DNA of 48,126 nt. Source: Candidatus Krumholzibacteriota bacterium. Lineage in GTDB: Bacteria; Krumholzibacteriota; Krumholzibacteriia; Krumholzibacteriales; Krumholzibacteriaceae. Made by a program: the position numbers and the translations under genes. Location: positions 1-48,126 of the forward strand of contig JAFGEZ010000027.1 of assembly GCA_016931295.1 (NCBI GenBank). The letters run 5' to 3'. This document shows positions 24,670 to 33,547 of the stretch, piece by piece. The number at the start of each line of letters is the position of its first letter. Position 1 is the first letter of the stretch. Below the pieces are notes generated by a model. It saw nothing but the letters and a program-made list of their open reading frames with translations. It ran no database searches and was not told the origin of the DNA.

Positions 24670-26591
24670 CCGACGACCGACCGACCGGCATGACGCACGC
24701 CGAGCGCCTCGAGCGACTCTTCGACCTCGCGTTCGACATGCTGTGCATCGCCACCTTCGAGGGACGATTCACCTACGTGAATCCCGCCTGGGAGCGGGTG
24801 CTCGGTTGGCCGGGCACGGAATTCCTCTCGCGGCAATGGCTGGACTTCGTCCATCCAGACGACAGCGAGACGACGGTCGAGGCGGGCGAGAGGCTGGCGA
24901 ACGAGGGGCGGCTCGTCGACTTCGAGAACCGCTACCGGACGAAAACGGGCGATTACCGGTGGCTCTCGTGGAATTCGGTCGCCGAGCCGGGACGGGGCGT
25001 CATCTACGCCGTCGCTCGGGACGTGACCGAACGGAAGGAGGCCGAACGGGAGCGGCTCGAGGGGGAGGCACGGTTCCACACGCTCCTCGAGCATCTCGCC
25101 GACATCGTCTGGATCATCGACCGCGACAGCATCATCCTCTTCGAGACGCCCTCGGCGTGGAAGATGCTCGGCTACGGTCCCGGCGAGCTCGTCGGCAGCA
25201 ACGGCCTCGACCTCGTCCACCCCGACGACCGCGCGCGCGTCGTCGAGGCCCTCGCCGAGGTGCACGACCGGACGAATCCCTTCGTGCCCACCGAGTTCAG
25301 GGTCAGGCACGCCGACGGGTCGTATATCCATTTCGAGGCGATCGCCAACAACCTCATAGACGATCCCGCCGTCGGCGGCGTCGTCGTCACGGCGCGGAAC
25401 ATCAACGAGCGCATGCGGCTCCGCGAACAGCTCCAGCAGGCCCAGAAGATGGAGGCGATCGGACGCCTCGCCGGGGGCGTGGCGCACGACTTCAACAATC
25501 TTTTGACGGCGATCATCGGGGGAGCGGAGTTTCTCCTCGCGAGCGGGGAGATCCGGGAGCCCGACGCCGAGACGGTCCGCGACATCCGTGACGCGGGGGA
25601 ACGCGCGGCGAAGCTCACCCGGCAACTCATGGCCTTCAGCCGCAGACAGCTCTTCGAGGTCCGCGTCGTCGACGTCAACCATCTCGTCGGGGATCTCCGG
25701 AAAATGCTCGAGCGGATGATCCGGGAGGACATCGAGCTCGTCACCGACCTCGCGAGCGAGCGCGGACTCGTCGAGACCGACCCGACGCAGCTCGATCACG
25801 CGCTCATCAACCTCGTCATCAACGCGCGCGACGCCACGCCGGCAGGCGGGCGGATCACGATCAGGACGGCGGATCTACGAATCGGGGAGGGGGAAAGGAA
25901 CGGCGGGGCCGGGTTGCCGCCCGGATCCTACGTCTCCATCGCCGTCTCGGATACCGGACAGGGGATTCCTGAGGAGCTGCACGGCAAGATCTTCGATCCC
26001 TTCTTCACCACCAAGGAGCGGGAGAAGGGGACGGGTCTGGGACTGGCGATCGTCTACGGGATCGTGAAACAGCACGGCGGCGTCGTCCGCGTCGAGAGCG
26101 AACCGGGGCGGGGGGCGACCTTCACGATCATCCTGCCGATTGTCGATCGGGCGGCGGAAAACGAGGCGGAACGAGCCGGGGACGGCGAGATCCCGCGCGG
26201 CACGGAGACCGTTCTCGTCGCCGAGGACGAGCTGTCCGTGCGCAAGCTCGTGGTCCACGCGCTCGAGTCGTTCGGTTACACCGTGCTCACCGCCCGGGAT
26301 GCCGGGGAGGCCGTCAGGCTCGCCGCCGAGCACCGCGACCGGCTGCGACTCCTCGTCACCGACGTCGTGATGCCGGTCATGAACGGCCGCGAGCTCTTCG
26401 AGCGCCTGCGCGGGGAGGTCGAGGGGCTCCGCGTCCTCTTCATGTCGGGCTATACCGAGGAGATCATCTCGGCGGAGGATCTCGCCGGGCCCGGGGCGGC
26501 CTTTCTCCAGAAGCCCTTCATGGCGGACGGGCTCGCCCGCGCCGTGCGCGGCGTTCTCGACGCGGGAACGAACGGACGGGAGTTTTCGTGA
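24666..26591 (+). CDS. Hybrid sensor histidine kinase (PAS-PAS-HisKA-HATPase-REC)
   Basis: A 641-residue cytoplasmic two-component sensor with no membrane segment. Two PAS domains (about residues 15-125 and 135-250, each with a PxxE/HPDD pattern) precede a short coiled coil. The HisKA domain has phospho-acceptor His274 (GGVAHDFNN). The HATPase region carries [19 protein letters not shown] and [13 protein letters not shown]. The C-terminal receiver domain has the phospho-acceptor Asp566 in VTDVVMP and the Lys in LQKPF. It is the soluble PAS-type hybrid kinase common in GC-rich environmental bacteria. No response-regulator gene is adjacent; the internal receiver may be the only output. The start overlaps the LOG gene's stop. 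Confidence 0.92.
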   Translation: MTDDRPTGMTHAERLERLFDLAFDMLCIATFEGRFTYVNPAWERVLGWPGTEFLSRQWLDFVHPDDSETTVEAGERLANEGRLVDFENRYRTKTGDYRWLSWNSVAEPGRGVIYAVARDVTERKEAERERLEGEARFHTLLEHLADIVWIIDRDSIILFETPSAWKMLGYGPGELVGSNGLDLVHPDDRARVVEALAEVHDRTNPFVPTEFRVRHADGSYIHFEAIANNLIDDPAVGGVVVTARNINERMRLREQLQQAQKMEAIGRLAGGVAHDFNNLLTAIIGGAEFLLASGEIREPDAETVRDIRDAGERAAKLTRQLMAFSRRQLFEVRVVDVNHLVGDLRKMLERMIREDIELVTDLASERGLVETDPTQLDHALINLVINARDATPAGGRITIRTADLRIGEGERNGGAGLPPGSYVSIAVSDTGQGIPEELHGKIFDPFFTTKEREKGTGLGLAIVYGIVKQHGGVVRVESEPGRGATFTIILPIVDRAAENEAERAGDGEIPRGTETVLVAEDELSVRKLVVHALESFGYTVLTARDAGEAVRLAAEHRDRLRLLVTDVVMPVMNGRELFERLRGEVEGLRVLFMSGYTEEIISAEDLAGPGAAFLQKPFMADGLARAVRGVLDAGTNGREFS

Positions 26592-26610
26592 GCAACGGAA
26601 GGGAGCCTTC

Positions 26611-27471
26611 ATGAGATTCACGTCGATCGCCTGCGCGCTGCTGGCATTGGCGGTTGCCTGCACGGCCAAACCGCCCGGGGAGGACGGGCGCGTCCGCGGA
26701 CTCCACGAGATCTCCCGCGCCCAGCGCCATGTCTTCATGAAGGGATGGACGGGCGACTGGAGCGGCCACGAATCCGACCAGGAGAAGGGGCTTCCCGCGC
26801 CACCGATCGAGAAGCCCTGGCCGCCCGACGCCGTCCTCGTCGATCTCGTCGACGCCGATTCCCTCGTCTCGGGCGTCATGCCGTTGCAAGAGGCGATCGG
26901 GCGACGACGTTCGCGGCGCTCCTTCACCGACGGGGCGCTCACCCGCGAGGAGCTGAGCTACCTGCTCTGGTCGACCCAGGGGATCTCGCGGATCGTGCGC
27001 GGCGAGGACGGAACCGTCAGGCGGCACTACCGGACCGTCCCGTCGGGGGGCGCCCGGCACCCCTTCGAGACCTACCTGCTCGTCAACCGCGTGGACGGCA
27101 TTCCGCCCGGGCTCTACCGCTACCTCGCCGTCGAGCACCGACTCCTCTTCCTCCGCGACGTCGATCGGCCGGTCGACGAGATGGCCGATATCTGCCGCGG
27201 GCAGCGGTTCGTCGGCGAGGGAGCCGCCGTCTTCATCTGGGCGGCGGTCCCGTACCGGACCGAATGGCGGTATTCCTTCGTCGCCCACCGGGACATACTG
27301 ATGGAGGCGGGGCACATCTGCCAGAATCTCTACCTGGCAACCGAGTCGATCGGGGGCGGGACCTGCGCGATCCTCGGCTACGACCAGGAGGGCCTCGACC
27401 GTTTCATCGGCGTCGACGGCGACGAGGAGTTCGCCGTCTATCTCGCGCCCGTCGGCAGGATCGAGCGATAG
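26611..27471 (+). CDS. SagB-type nitroreductase-family oxidoreductase with export signal
   Basis: A 286-residue protein of the SagB/ThcOx branch of the FMN nitroreductase superfamily, which includes azoline dehydrogenases of RiPP pathways and uncharacterised relatives. FMN-binding features are RRSRRSFTDGALTREELSYL, VPSGGARHPFETY, and GHICQNLYLATESIGGGTC. The N-terminus is hydrophobic and ends AVACTAKP, like a lipoprotein or Sec signal, which is unusual for a flavoenzyme of this group. No YcaO or precursor peptide gene is near. A GGAAGGGAG ribosome site precedes the ATG 19 bases after the kinase gene. Confidence 0.85.
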   Translation: MRFTSIACALLALAVACTAKPPGEDGRVRGLHEISRAQRHVFMKGWTGDWSGHESDQEKGLPAPPIEKPWPPDAVLVDLVDADSLVSGVMPLQEAIGRRRSRRSFTDGALTREELSYLLWSTQGISRIVRGEDGTVRRHYRTVPSGGARHPFETYLLVNRVDGIPPGLYRYLAVEHRLLFLRDVDRPVDEMADICRGQRFVGEGAAVFIWAAVPYRTEWRYSFVAHRDILMEAGHICQNLYLATESIGGGTCAILGYDQEGLDRFIGVDGDEEFAVYLAPVGRIER

Positions 27472-27553
27472 GAGGACGCCGGGCAGTCCGGGAAAGCACC
27501 GTCCCGCTCCACCCCGCGGCGGCCGGGACAGACGGATTTCACGGGAGGGAACG

Positions 27554-27895
27554 ATGAACGACACGACGACCACGAAGGTCCCGGCGATCGAATCCCGCGC
27601 CGGCTCCTGCGACGGCAACGGCCGGGAATCGGTGAAACGCTCCTTTCTCGAGCTGCGTCTCGCAACGGTCATCGCCACGATACTGACGGCGCCGATCTCC
27701 CGGGCGGGACAATTCTCCGACCGGGGCGGGTTCTTCGGCTTCCACTGGAAGATGTTCACCCTCGCCTGCTGGCTGCTGATCGCGGGGCCGGCCGCCTGGG
27801 GCTCGATGCACGTCCACCTGATCGCGACGCGGGGCAAACAACCCCGCATCCCGGACATGCTCGCCGTCGCCGGACGCGGGGAGGTCGCGCGATGA
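27554..27895 (+). CDS. Small membrane protein of unknown function
   Basis: A 113-residue protein. A polar N-terminus (~1-30) is followed by one weak and one strong hydrophobic segment (about 35-50 and 66-85). I recognise no family. It is a plausible gene because GGGAGGG precedes the ATG and its stop overlaps the start of the next gene (ATGA at 27892), suggesting coupling to the RDD-phosphatase protein, with which it may associate in the membrane. Confidence 0.6.
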   Translation: MNDTTTTKVPAIESRAGSCDGNGRESVKRSFLELRLATVIATILTAPISRAGQFSDRGGFFGFHWKMFTLACWLLIAGPAAWGSMHVHLIATRGKQPRIPDMLAVAGRGEVAR

Positions 27896-29730
27896 GGGGA
27901 AGAGAGGTTGAACGCCGCCGGGTCGTGACCGACGAGCCGATGCAGGTCGATCCCTCGCTCCTCGGGCGGGCGCTCGCCTCGCCCTGGCGCCGCGGGGCCG
28001 CGATCGCCGTCGATTTCGCCATCGCGTTCGTCGTGCTCGTCGCCGTCGCCGCCGTCATTTCGGGGGCGCGCCACCCGGCGTTGCGGCGGGCCGCCATCGC
28101 CGGCGTCACCGGCGGACGCGCCGCGGCCGATTCGGCCGGTTTCCACCTCGAACTGCTGCGCGTCGTCGGCGAGGCCAGCCCCGAGGCGGTCCCCCCGGAG
28201 ATCCGCGGCGCGGTCGAGGAGGGAGACGCCGCCGCCGTCAATCGCTGGGTGCAGGAGAACGACGTCTCGGTTGTCATCGAGATGGTGACGGGCAGGCCGT
28301 CAGTCTTCGACACGGAACAGAGGATGTTCCGCATCCGCTCCGACGTCCTCTTCGGCTCCTTCGGCCCCTTCCTGAGCGGCTTCACCGCGTTCATCGTCTA
28401 CTTCACCGTCCTCTCCTGGGCGTTCCGCGGCCGGACGCCGGGGAAGGCGCTCTTCGGGATGCAGGTCGCGCGGCTCGACGGCCGCCCGCTGCGGTTCATG
28501 GACGCCTTCGGACGGGCCGCCGGATACGCGGCGAGCGCCTCGTCGCTCTCGCTCGGTTTCCTCGAGGCCTTCTGGCACCCGAACCGCCAGGCCGTCCACG
28601 ACCGGATCGCCGGCACGGTCGTCCTGCGCGTCAGGCGCGGAGCGGCCGCGGCCCTGATCCTCCTCCTGCTCGCCGCCGGTTCGCCGGCGGCCGCGGCGGC
28701 GGGAGACGCTCCGGCGATCCCCCGGAACATCATCTTTCTCATCGGGGACGGGATGGGCGCGGGGGCCGTCACGGCGGCCTGGACGGCGCACGGCCCGCTC
28801 AATCTCGGCCGGTTGTCCGTCGGCGGGCTCATGACGACCGATGCGCACGGCAACCTCGTCACCGACTCGGCGGCGGGCGGCACCGCCCTGGCGACCGGCG
28901 TCAAGACGGTCGTGGGCGCCGTCTCGATCTCCCCGGCGGGGGACACGCTCGAAACGCTGATGGAGGCGGCCGAGAGCCGCGGGATGGCGACCGGCGTGGT
29001 CGTCACCTGCGCCGTCACGCACGCGACGCCGGCCGTCTTCCTCGCCCACGCCCTGAGCCGGCGGGATTACGAGGGGATCGCCGCCCAGATCGCGGCGGGC
29101 GGCGTCGACGTCCTGATCGGCGGCGGCCGCGATTTCTTCCTTCCCGAGGCCGCGGGGGGGTGCCGGCGCGGCGATCGGCGCGACCTGCTCGCCCTGCTCG
29201 GGCGGCGGATGCCCGTCCTCTCCCGGGTCGAGGATCTCGATCCGGCGGGAACGGGGCCGGTCACCTGCCTCTACGCGCCCGCGCATCCCCCCGTCGCCGC
29301 CGATCGTCCCGCCTCCCTCGCCGTTCTCACCGGGGCGGCCCTCGCGCGCCTCTCCCGCATGGGGAACGGCTTCGTCCTCATGGTCGAGGGCTCGCAGATC
29401 GACTGGGAGGCCCACGAGAACTATACCGGCGGGATCGTCGCCGAGACCCTGGATTTCGACGGCGCGGTGGGAGTCGCCCTCGATTTCGCCGCGAGGGACG
29501 GTTCGACGCTCGTCGTCGTCACCGCCGACCACGAGACGGGGGGATTCGCCGTCCACGGCCTCGAGCCGGCGACGGGATCGACGCCGATCGGGGGATTCAC
29601 CACGGGAGACCACACCGCGACGATGGTTCCGATCTTCGCCGAGGGGCCGGGATGCGGGCGGTTCAGCGGGATCAGGGACAACGCGGAGATCGGGCGGATC
29701 CTGCTCGAACTGGTCTGTTTTCGCCCCTGA
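27892..29730 (+). CDS. Fusion of an RDD membrane domain and an alkaline phosphatase
   Basis: A single 612-residue frame joining two usually separate proteins. Residues ~25-250 are an RDD domain: first helix RRGAAIAVDFAIAF, then GRTPGKALFGMQVARLDGRPL and the closing QAVHDRIAGTVVL. A second hydrophobic stretch at ~251-263 (LILLLLAAG, then PAAAAAGDAP) looks like a former signal peptide. Residues ~277-610 are a PhoA-type alkaline phosphatase: NIIFLIGDGMG with Asp286, nucleophile Ser326 in TDSAAGG, VEGSQIDWEAHEN, TADHETGGF and GDHTATMVP carry the metal ligands. No ATG, GTG or TTG lies at the junction from which the phosphatase could be made separately with its signal. Phosphate-ester hydrolysis outside the membrane is predicted. 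Confidence 0.85.
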   Translation: MRGREVERRRVVTDEPMQVDPSLLGRALASPWRRGAAIAVDFAIAFVVLVAVAAVISGARHPALRRAAIAGVTGGRAAADSAGFHLELLRVVGEASPEAVPPEIRGAVEEGDAAAVNRWVQENDVSVVIEMVTGRPSVFDTEQRMFRIRSDVLFGSFGPFLSGFTAFIVYFTVLSWAFRGRTPGKALFGMQVARLDGRPLRFMDAFGRAAGYAASASSLSLGFLEAFWHPNRQAVHDRIAGTVVLRVRRGAAAALILLLLAAGSPAAAAAGDAPAIPRNIIFLIGDGMGAGAVTAAWTAHGPLNLGRLSVGGLMTTDAHGNLVTDSAAGGTALATGVKTVVGAVSISPAGDTLETLMEAAESRGMATGVVVTCAVTHATPAVFLAHALSRRDYEGIAAQIAAGGVDVLIGGGRDFFLPEAAGGCRRGDRRDLLALLGRRMPVLSRVEDLDPAGTGPVTCLYAPAHPPVAADRPASLAVLTGAALARLSRMGNGFVLMVEGSQIDWEAHENYTGGIVAETLDFDGAVGVALDFAARDGSTLVVVTADHETGGFAVHGLEPATGSTPIGGFTTGDHTATMVPIFAEGPGCGRFSGIRDNAEIGRILLELVCFRP

Positions 29731-29770
29731 ACCTTCGCCGCGGTTCCGGCCTGTCGCGGCGGGGGGTGGA

Positions 29771-30613
29771 TCAGTTGCCGCCGCCGCGCGTCAGGGCGGT
29801 GAACGCCTCCTGCAGGCGGCGTGTGACCGGTCCGGGGACACCGCCCGAGACGGGGAGGCCGTCGACCTGGACGACCGGGAGGATCTCCTTCGTCGTCGAG
29901 AGGAGAAGCGCCTCGTCCATCCCGGCGAGGCTCCCGGCCGCCACCGCTTTCTCGACGACCTCGACGCCGAGCTCTCCGCACAGGCGAAGGACGATGGACC
30001 GCGTGACGCTCGAGAGGATGCGCGGCCCCTCGGGATGCGTGAGGAGACGGTTGCCGTCGACGGCGCAGAGCGTGGAGCTGGCGCCCTCGGTGACGACGCC
30101 GTCGCGGACGAGGATCGCCTCGATCGCGCCGCGCCGCGTCGCCTCCTCGCTGGCGAGGACGTTGGGGAGGAGCGAGGTCGTCTTGATGTCGCAGCGTCCC
30201 CACCGGATGTCGGGGAGGGTGACGACCGCCGCGCCATGCTTTCGTTCCTCGCGGTAGCCGTCGAAGGGGGCTGCCGACCCCCAGACGGTGGGCCGCGCGC
30301 CGCCACCCGGGAAACGGTGGACGCGCTCGGCCGCGCCGCGGGTGACCTGGATGTAGACGACGGCGTCCCCGAGACCGTTCTCCTCGACGAGTCGCCGGGC
30401 GACCGAACCGAGCGCGGCGGCGTCGACCCCCTCGATGCGGATCTCGCCGATCGAACGGGCGAGCCGATCGAGATGCTCGGCCAGGGCGAAAGGCCGGCCG
30501 CCGTAGAAGCGGATCACCTCGTAGACACCGTCGCCGAGGACGAATCCCCGGTCGTCGGGTGAGATGCACGCCTCGTCGCGGTCGAGGTACCGGCCGTCGA
30601 GATAGACGATCAC
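29771..30613 (-). CDS. dat: D-amino acid (D-alanine) aminotransferase, class IV
   Basis: A 280-residue fold-type IV PLP aminotransferase. The N-terminus (VYLDGRYLDRDEA, DRGFVLGDGVYEVIRFYGG), the PLP-lysine region CDIKTTSLLPNVLASEEA and the phosphate loop EGASSTLCAV match D-alanine aminotransferases better than branched-chain enzymes. These interconvert D-alanine and D-glutamate for peptidoglycan. An aminodeoxychorismate lyase is a less likely alternative. GTG at 30613 is the start, with GGGAG about eight bases upstream. It is divergent from tyrS and convergent with the phosphatase fusion gene. Confidence 0.87.
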   Translation of the reverse strand: MIVYLDGRYLDRDEACISPDDRGFVLGDGVYEVIRFYGGRPFALAEHLDRLARSIGEIRIEGVDAAALGSVARRLVEENGLGDAVVYIQVTRGAAERVHRFPGGGARPTVWGSAAPFDGYREERKHGAAVVTLPDIRWGRCDIKTTSLLPNVLASEEATRRGAIEAILVRDGVVTEGASSTLCAVDGNRLLTHPEGPRILSSVTRSIVLRLCGELGVEVVEKAVAAGSLAGMDEALLLSTTKEILPVVQVDGLPVSGGVPGPVTRRLQEAFTALTRGGGN

Positions 30614-30806
30614 TGAACCGTCTCCCTTCCGCCGCCGGGTCCGGCGGCGACCTCCACTCTACAACGCCGGGCGCGCGGGACGCAACCACGGGGGCGCTGC
30701 GACGGGAAAATCCTGTAACGGGTCGCGCGCCTCGTGTTATATTCCACGCGATCGACGGCACGAGGCGGGCGCGGATCCCGCCGGACCCAGCGAGGAGCGA
30801 CAGGCG

Positions 30807-32033
30807 ATGGAGAACGTGTTCGACGTATTCAGGGAACGGGGGTTCTTCGAACAGGTGACCGACGAGGAGCGCGTCAGGCGTATGCTGGACGAGCCGACGA
30901 CCTGCTACATCGGGTTCGATCCCACGTCCGACAGCTTCCACGCCGGGTCCCTCGTGCCGATCATGGCGCTCGCCCACCTGCAGCGTCACGGACACCGGCC
31001 GATCGCCCTCGTCGGCGGCGGAACGGCGATGATCGGCGACCCGAGCGGCAAGACCGAACTGCGCCGCGTGATGCCGGTCGGGGAGATCGACCGGAACGCG
31101 GAGGGATTGAAGGCGCAGCTCTCCCACTTCGTCTCCTTCGAGGAAGACGCGGCGCTGATGCTCAACAACGCGGACTGGCTCCGTCCCCTCAACTACATCG
31201 AATTCCTCCGCGATATCGGCCGTCATTTCTCGGTCAACAAGATGCTTGCCGCCGAGAGCTACCGCCAGCGGCTCGAGTCGGGCCTCAACTTCATCGAGTT
31301 CAACTACATGCTCCTCCAGGCGTACGATTTCCTCCACCTCTACCGCGAGCTCGGCTGCACGCTCCAGATGGGGGGGAACGACCAGTGGGGCAACATCCTC
31401 GCCGGCACCGACCTCATCAGGCGCGTCACCGGCGGTGACGCAGAGGGGCTCACCTTCCCGCTTCTCACCACCGCCTCCGGGGCGAAGATGGGAAAGACGG
31501 AGGGCGGGGCGATCTGGCTCGATCCGGCGCGGACCTCCCCCTACGAGTACTACCAGTACTGGATCAACGCGGACGACCGCGACGTGGGGCGCTTCCTTTC
31601 CCTCTTCACCTTCCTGCCGATGGAGGAGGTCCGGCGTCTCGCCGCCCTCGAGGGGGCCGGGCTCCGGACGGCGAAGGAAACGCTCGCCTTCGAGGCGGCA
31701 GCGCTTCTGCACGGCCGTGCGGCGGCGGAGGAGGCCCGGGACGCCTCGCGCGCCCTCTTCTCCGGCGGCGGCGCGTCCGGGGAGGGCGTGCCGACCTTCG
31801 CCGTGGCGGCGGTTCTTCTCGAGGAGGGCATCCCTGCGTACGTCCTGTTCGTCGACGCGGGGCTCTGCGGGAGCCGCGGCGACGCGAGGCGTCTCGTCGC
31901 GGGGGGCGGCGCGTACGTCAACGAACGCCGCGTCGAGGCCTTCGACGAACCGGTCACGTCGGCGCATCTCGTGGAGGGGGCGATCCTCCTTCGCGCCGGC
32001 AAGAAGAAGCACATGCGCGTCGTCCCCGCCTGA
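30807..32033 (+). CDS. tyrS: Tyrosyl-tRNA synthetase
   Basis: A 408-residue class I synthetase of the TyrRS family that charges tRNA-Tyr. The HIGH-type motif is HAGSL (about residue 45), the tyrosine pocket includes QMGGNDQWGN, and the KMSKS-type loop is GAKMGKTEGG. The C-terminal ~65 residues form an S4 RNA-binding domain (GSRGDARRLVAGGGAYVN). Length and domain order are standard for the family. The ATG at 30807 follows a GAGGAGCGAC ribosome site. A TATATT element lies at 30738-30743 without a clear -35 partner. I see no T-box leader. Confidence 0.95.
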   Translation: MENVFDVFRERGFFEQVTDEERVRRMLDEPTTCYIGFDPTSDSFHAGSLVPIMALAHLQRHGHRPIALVGGGTAMIGDPSGKTELRRVMPVGEIDRNAEGLKAQLSHFVSFEEDAALMLNNADWLRPLNYIEFLRDIGRHFSVNKMLAAESYRQRLESGLNFIEFNYMLLQAYDFLHLYRELGCTLQMGGNDQWGNILAGTDLIRRVTGGDAEGLTFPLLTTASGAKMGKTEGGAIWLDPARTSPYEYYQYWINADDRDVGRFLSLFTFLPMEEVRRLAALEGAGLRTAKETLAFEAAALLHGRAAAEEARDASRALFSGGGASGEGVPTFAVAAVLLEEGIPAYVLFVDAGLCGSRGDARRLVAGGGAYVNERRVEAFDEPVTSAHLVEGAILLRAGKKKHMRVVPA

Positions 32034-32078
32034 ACGGGGAGGCGAGGCCGGTTTTGCCGGCGCGCGGAAAGAGGAGAG

Positions 32079-32426
32079 ATGACGGAACACTGGCGGGACG
32101 ATTTCACGCGGGAGCGCGACCGACTCAACGAGACCGTCCTCGCGGCCGATCACCGCGGGATCAAGCGATTCTTCGCCCTCGACGAACAGGCCTACGCCGA
32201 CGGCGCCCTTTCGGCGAAGACGAAGGAGCTCATGGGGCTCGTCGCCTCGATGGTGCTGCGCTGCGACGATTGCGTCAGCTATCACCTGCTGCGCTGCGCC
32301 GGGGAGAAAACGACCCGCGAGGAGTTCTACGAGGCCTTCAACGTCGCGCTCGTCGTGGGCGGATCGATCGTGATCCCCCATCTGAGGCGCGCGGCCGACC
32401 GGCTCGAGTCGCTTCTCGCCGGCTGA
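32079..32426 (+). CDS. AhpD-like / carboxymuconolactone decarboxylase family protein
   Basis: A 115-residue all-helical protein of the AhpD/CMD superfamily. The redox motif is Cys62-Asp-Asp-Cys65 followed by His69 (LRCDDCVSYHL), the pattern of alkylhydroperoxidase-type proteins rather than true CMD enzymes. A peroxide- or thiol-related role is likely, substrate unknown. An AGAGGAGAG ribosome site precedes the ATG, which lies 45 bases after tyrS. Confidence 0.85.
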   Translation: MTEHWRDDFTRERDRLNETVLAADHRGIKRFFALDEQAYADGALSAKTKELMGLVASMVLRCDDCVSYHLLRCAGEKTTREEFYEAFNVALVVGGSIVIPHLRRAADRLESLLAG

Positions 32427-32444
32427 TCGGCGGCCCCTTTTCGC

Positions 32445-32474
32445 TTGCGACGCGCGCGGACGTGCGGGTACACT
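32445..32474 (+). promoter_or_regulatory. Possible promoter before the 32512 gene
   Basis: TTGCGA (32445-32450) and TACACT (32469-32474) are 18 bases apart, each 4/6 to consensus. It would start transcription about 30 bases before the ATG at 32512. Confidence 0.35.
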
Positions 32475-32511
32475 GCCCGCGGCCCCGCCCTGCACGAGGA
32501 AAGGCACCGAC

Positions 32512-33537
32512 ATGACGAGACGATCGATCGCGGTTCCCATTCTTCTCGCGCTCGTCGCCGCCGCGCTCCCGGGGGCGGTCGCGGACGCGGTCGCGGCCGA
32601 GCGCGCGCTGCTTTTGCGGCCCCGCGGCGTGGGCGTCGGCGAGGATCTCATCGACGCCGCCACCCTCCTCTTCCACGGCGCCCTCGAGCGCGAGGGGGTC
32701 TTCCTGCCGGTGAGCGCGGACGAGATCTTCGGCCCGGTCGTCTGCTGGGAGGCCGACTGCGCCGCGTCCCTCGCGGCCGACGGCGGCTTTTCGTGGGCCA
32801 TCGCGGGCAGCATGACGCGTCTCGGCGGAAAGATCATCGTGCGGACGATCCTCGTCGCGGCGGACGGCGAGGGCGTCGCGTCGACGGCCGAGGGGACGGC
32901 GGCGACGGAGGAGGACCTCGACGTCGTCGTCGCGCGCCTGGCGAAGAGCCTGTCGACGGGCCGTTCGATGGAGCGCACCGCCGAGGTGGGGATGATCACC
33001 GAGCGCGAGTACGAGGAACCGCGCCGGCGGGGCTCGTACAAGTCCCGCTCCTTCCGCGTCGGCTATCTCTGGCCCACGGGGGACTCGATGGGGGGCGCAA
33101 ACCGGCTGCTCGCCATCGATTTCGGCTACCAGTACGACACGGGCGACTGGTTTTTGTCGGGGCGTTCGGGGGTCCGATGGGGCGGCGACCTCGAGGACGA
33201 TGGCGGCGAGGCGACCGACATCGCGCTCTTCGACGCCAAGATCGGCCGGTTCCTGAGCCGGAGCGACTTCTCGCCCTTCGTGAACGCCGGTCTCGGCCTG
33301 CACTGGGTCCGCGAGAAGGCGCGCGTCGCCGAGGGCGCGGGGATCGTCGACCGCTCCGATTCCGGCACGGGGATCGCGATCGTCGCGGGGGCCGGGTTCA
33401 CCGCCTTCCGCACCTACGATTTCTCGTTCCAGATCGACGTCGACGCCTTCGTCGTGTTCGAGGAACTCGAGACGGGTGGGCACCCCGCCGGGATCCTCTT
33501 CACCTTCTGCGTCATGCACGGCGAGCACGGCGACTAG
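32512..33537 (+). CDS. Exported, possibly outer-membrane, protein of unknown function
   Basis: A 341-residue protein with a signal peptide (residues ~1-29). The N-terminal half resembles a soluble alpha/beta domain. The second half (from about residue 175, FRVGYLWPTGDS) is a run of alternating hydrophobic and polar strands (DFGYQYDTGDWFLSGRSGV, FVNAGLGLHWV), suggesting a small outer-membrane beta-barrel. I do not recognise the family. It precedes the Wzz-type gene by ten bases, suggesting co-expression. Confidence 0.65.
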   Translation: MTRRSIAVPILLALVAAALPGAVADAVAAERALLLRPRGVGVGEDLIDAATLLFHGALEREGVFLPVSADEIFGPVVCWEADCAASLAADGGFSWAIAGSMTRLGGKIIVRTILVAADGEGVASTAEGTAATEEDLDVVVARLAKSLSTGRSMERTAEVGMITEREYEEPRRRGSYKSRSFRVGYLWPTGDSMGGANRLLAIDFGYQYDTGDWFLSGRSGVRWGGDLEDDGGEATDIALFDAKIGRFLSRSDFSPFVNAGLGLHWVREKARVAEGAGIVDRSDSGTGIAIVAGAGFTAFRTYDFSFQIDVDAFVVFEELETGGHPAGILFTFCVMHGEHGD

Positions 33538-33547
33538 GGAAAGAAGC

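Noticed and set aside
29736-29761. Inverted repeat CGCCGCG / CGCGGCG between the convergent phosphatase-fusion and dat genes
   Set aside because: A 12-base loop and no T-run on either strand; too weak to call a terminator.
30614-30806. T-box or other tRNA-sensing leader before tyrS
   Set aside because: The gap is only 193 bases, with no T-box sequence, no terminator hairpin with T-run and no specifier-loop structure that I can see.
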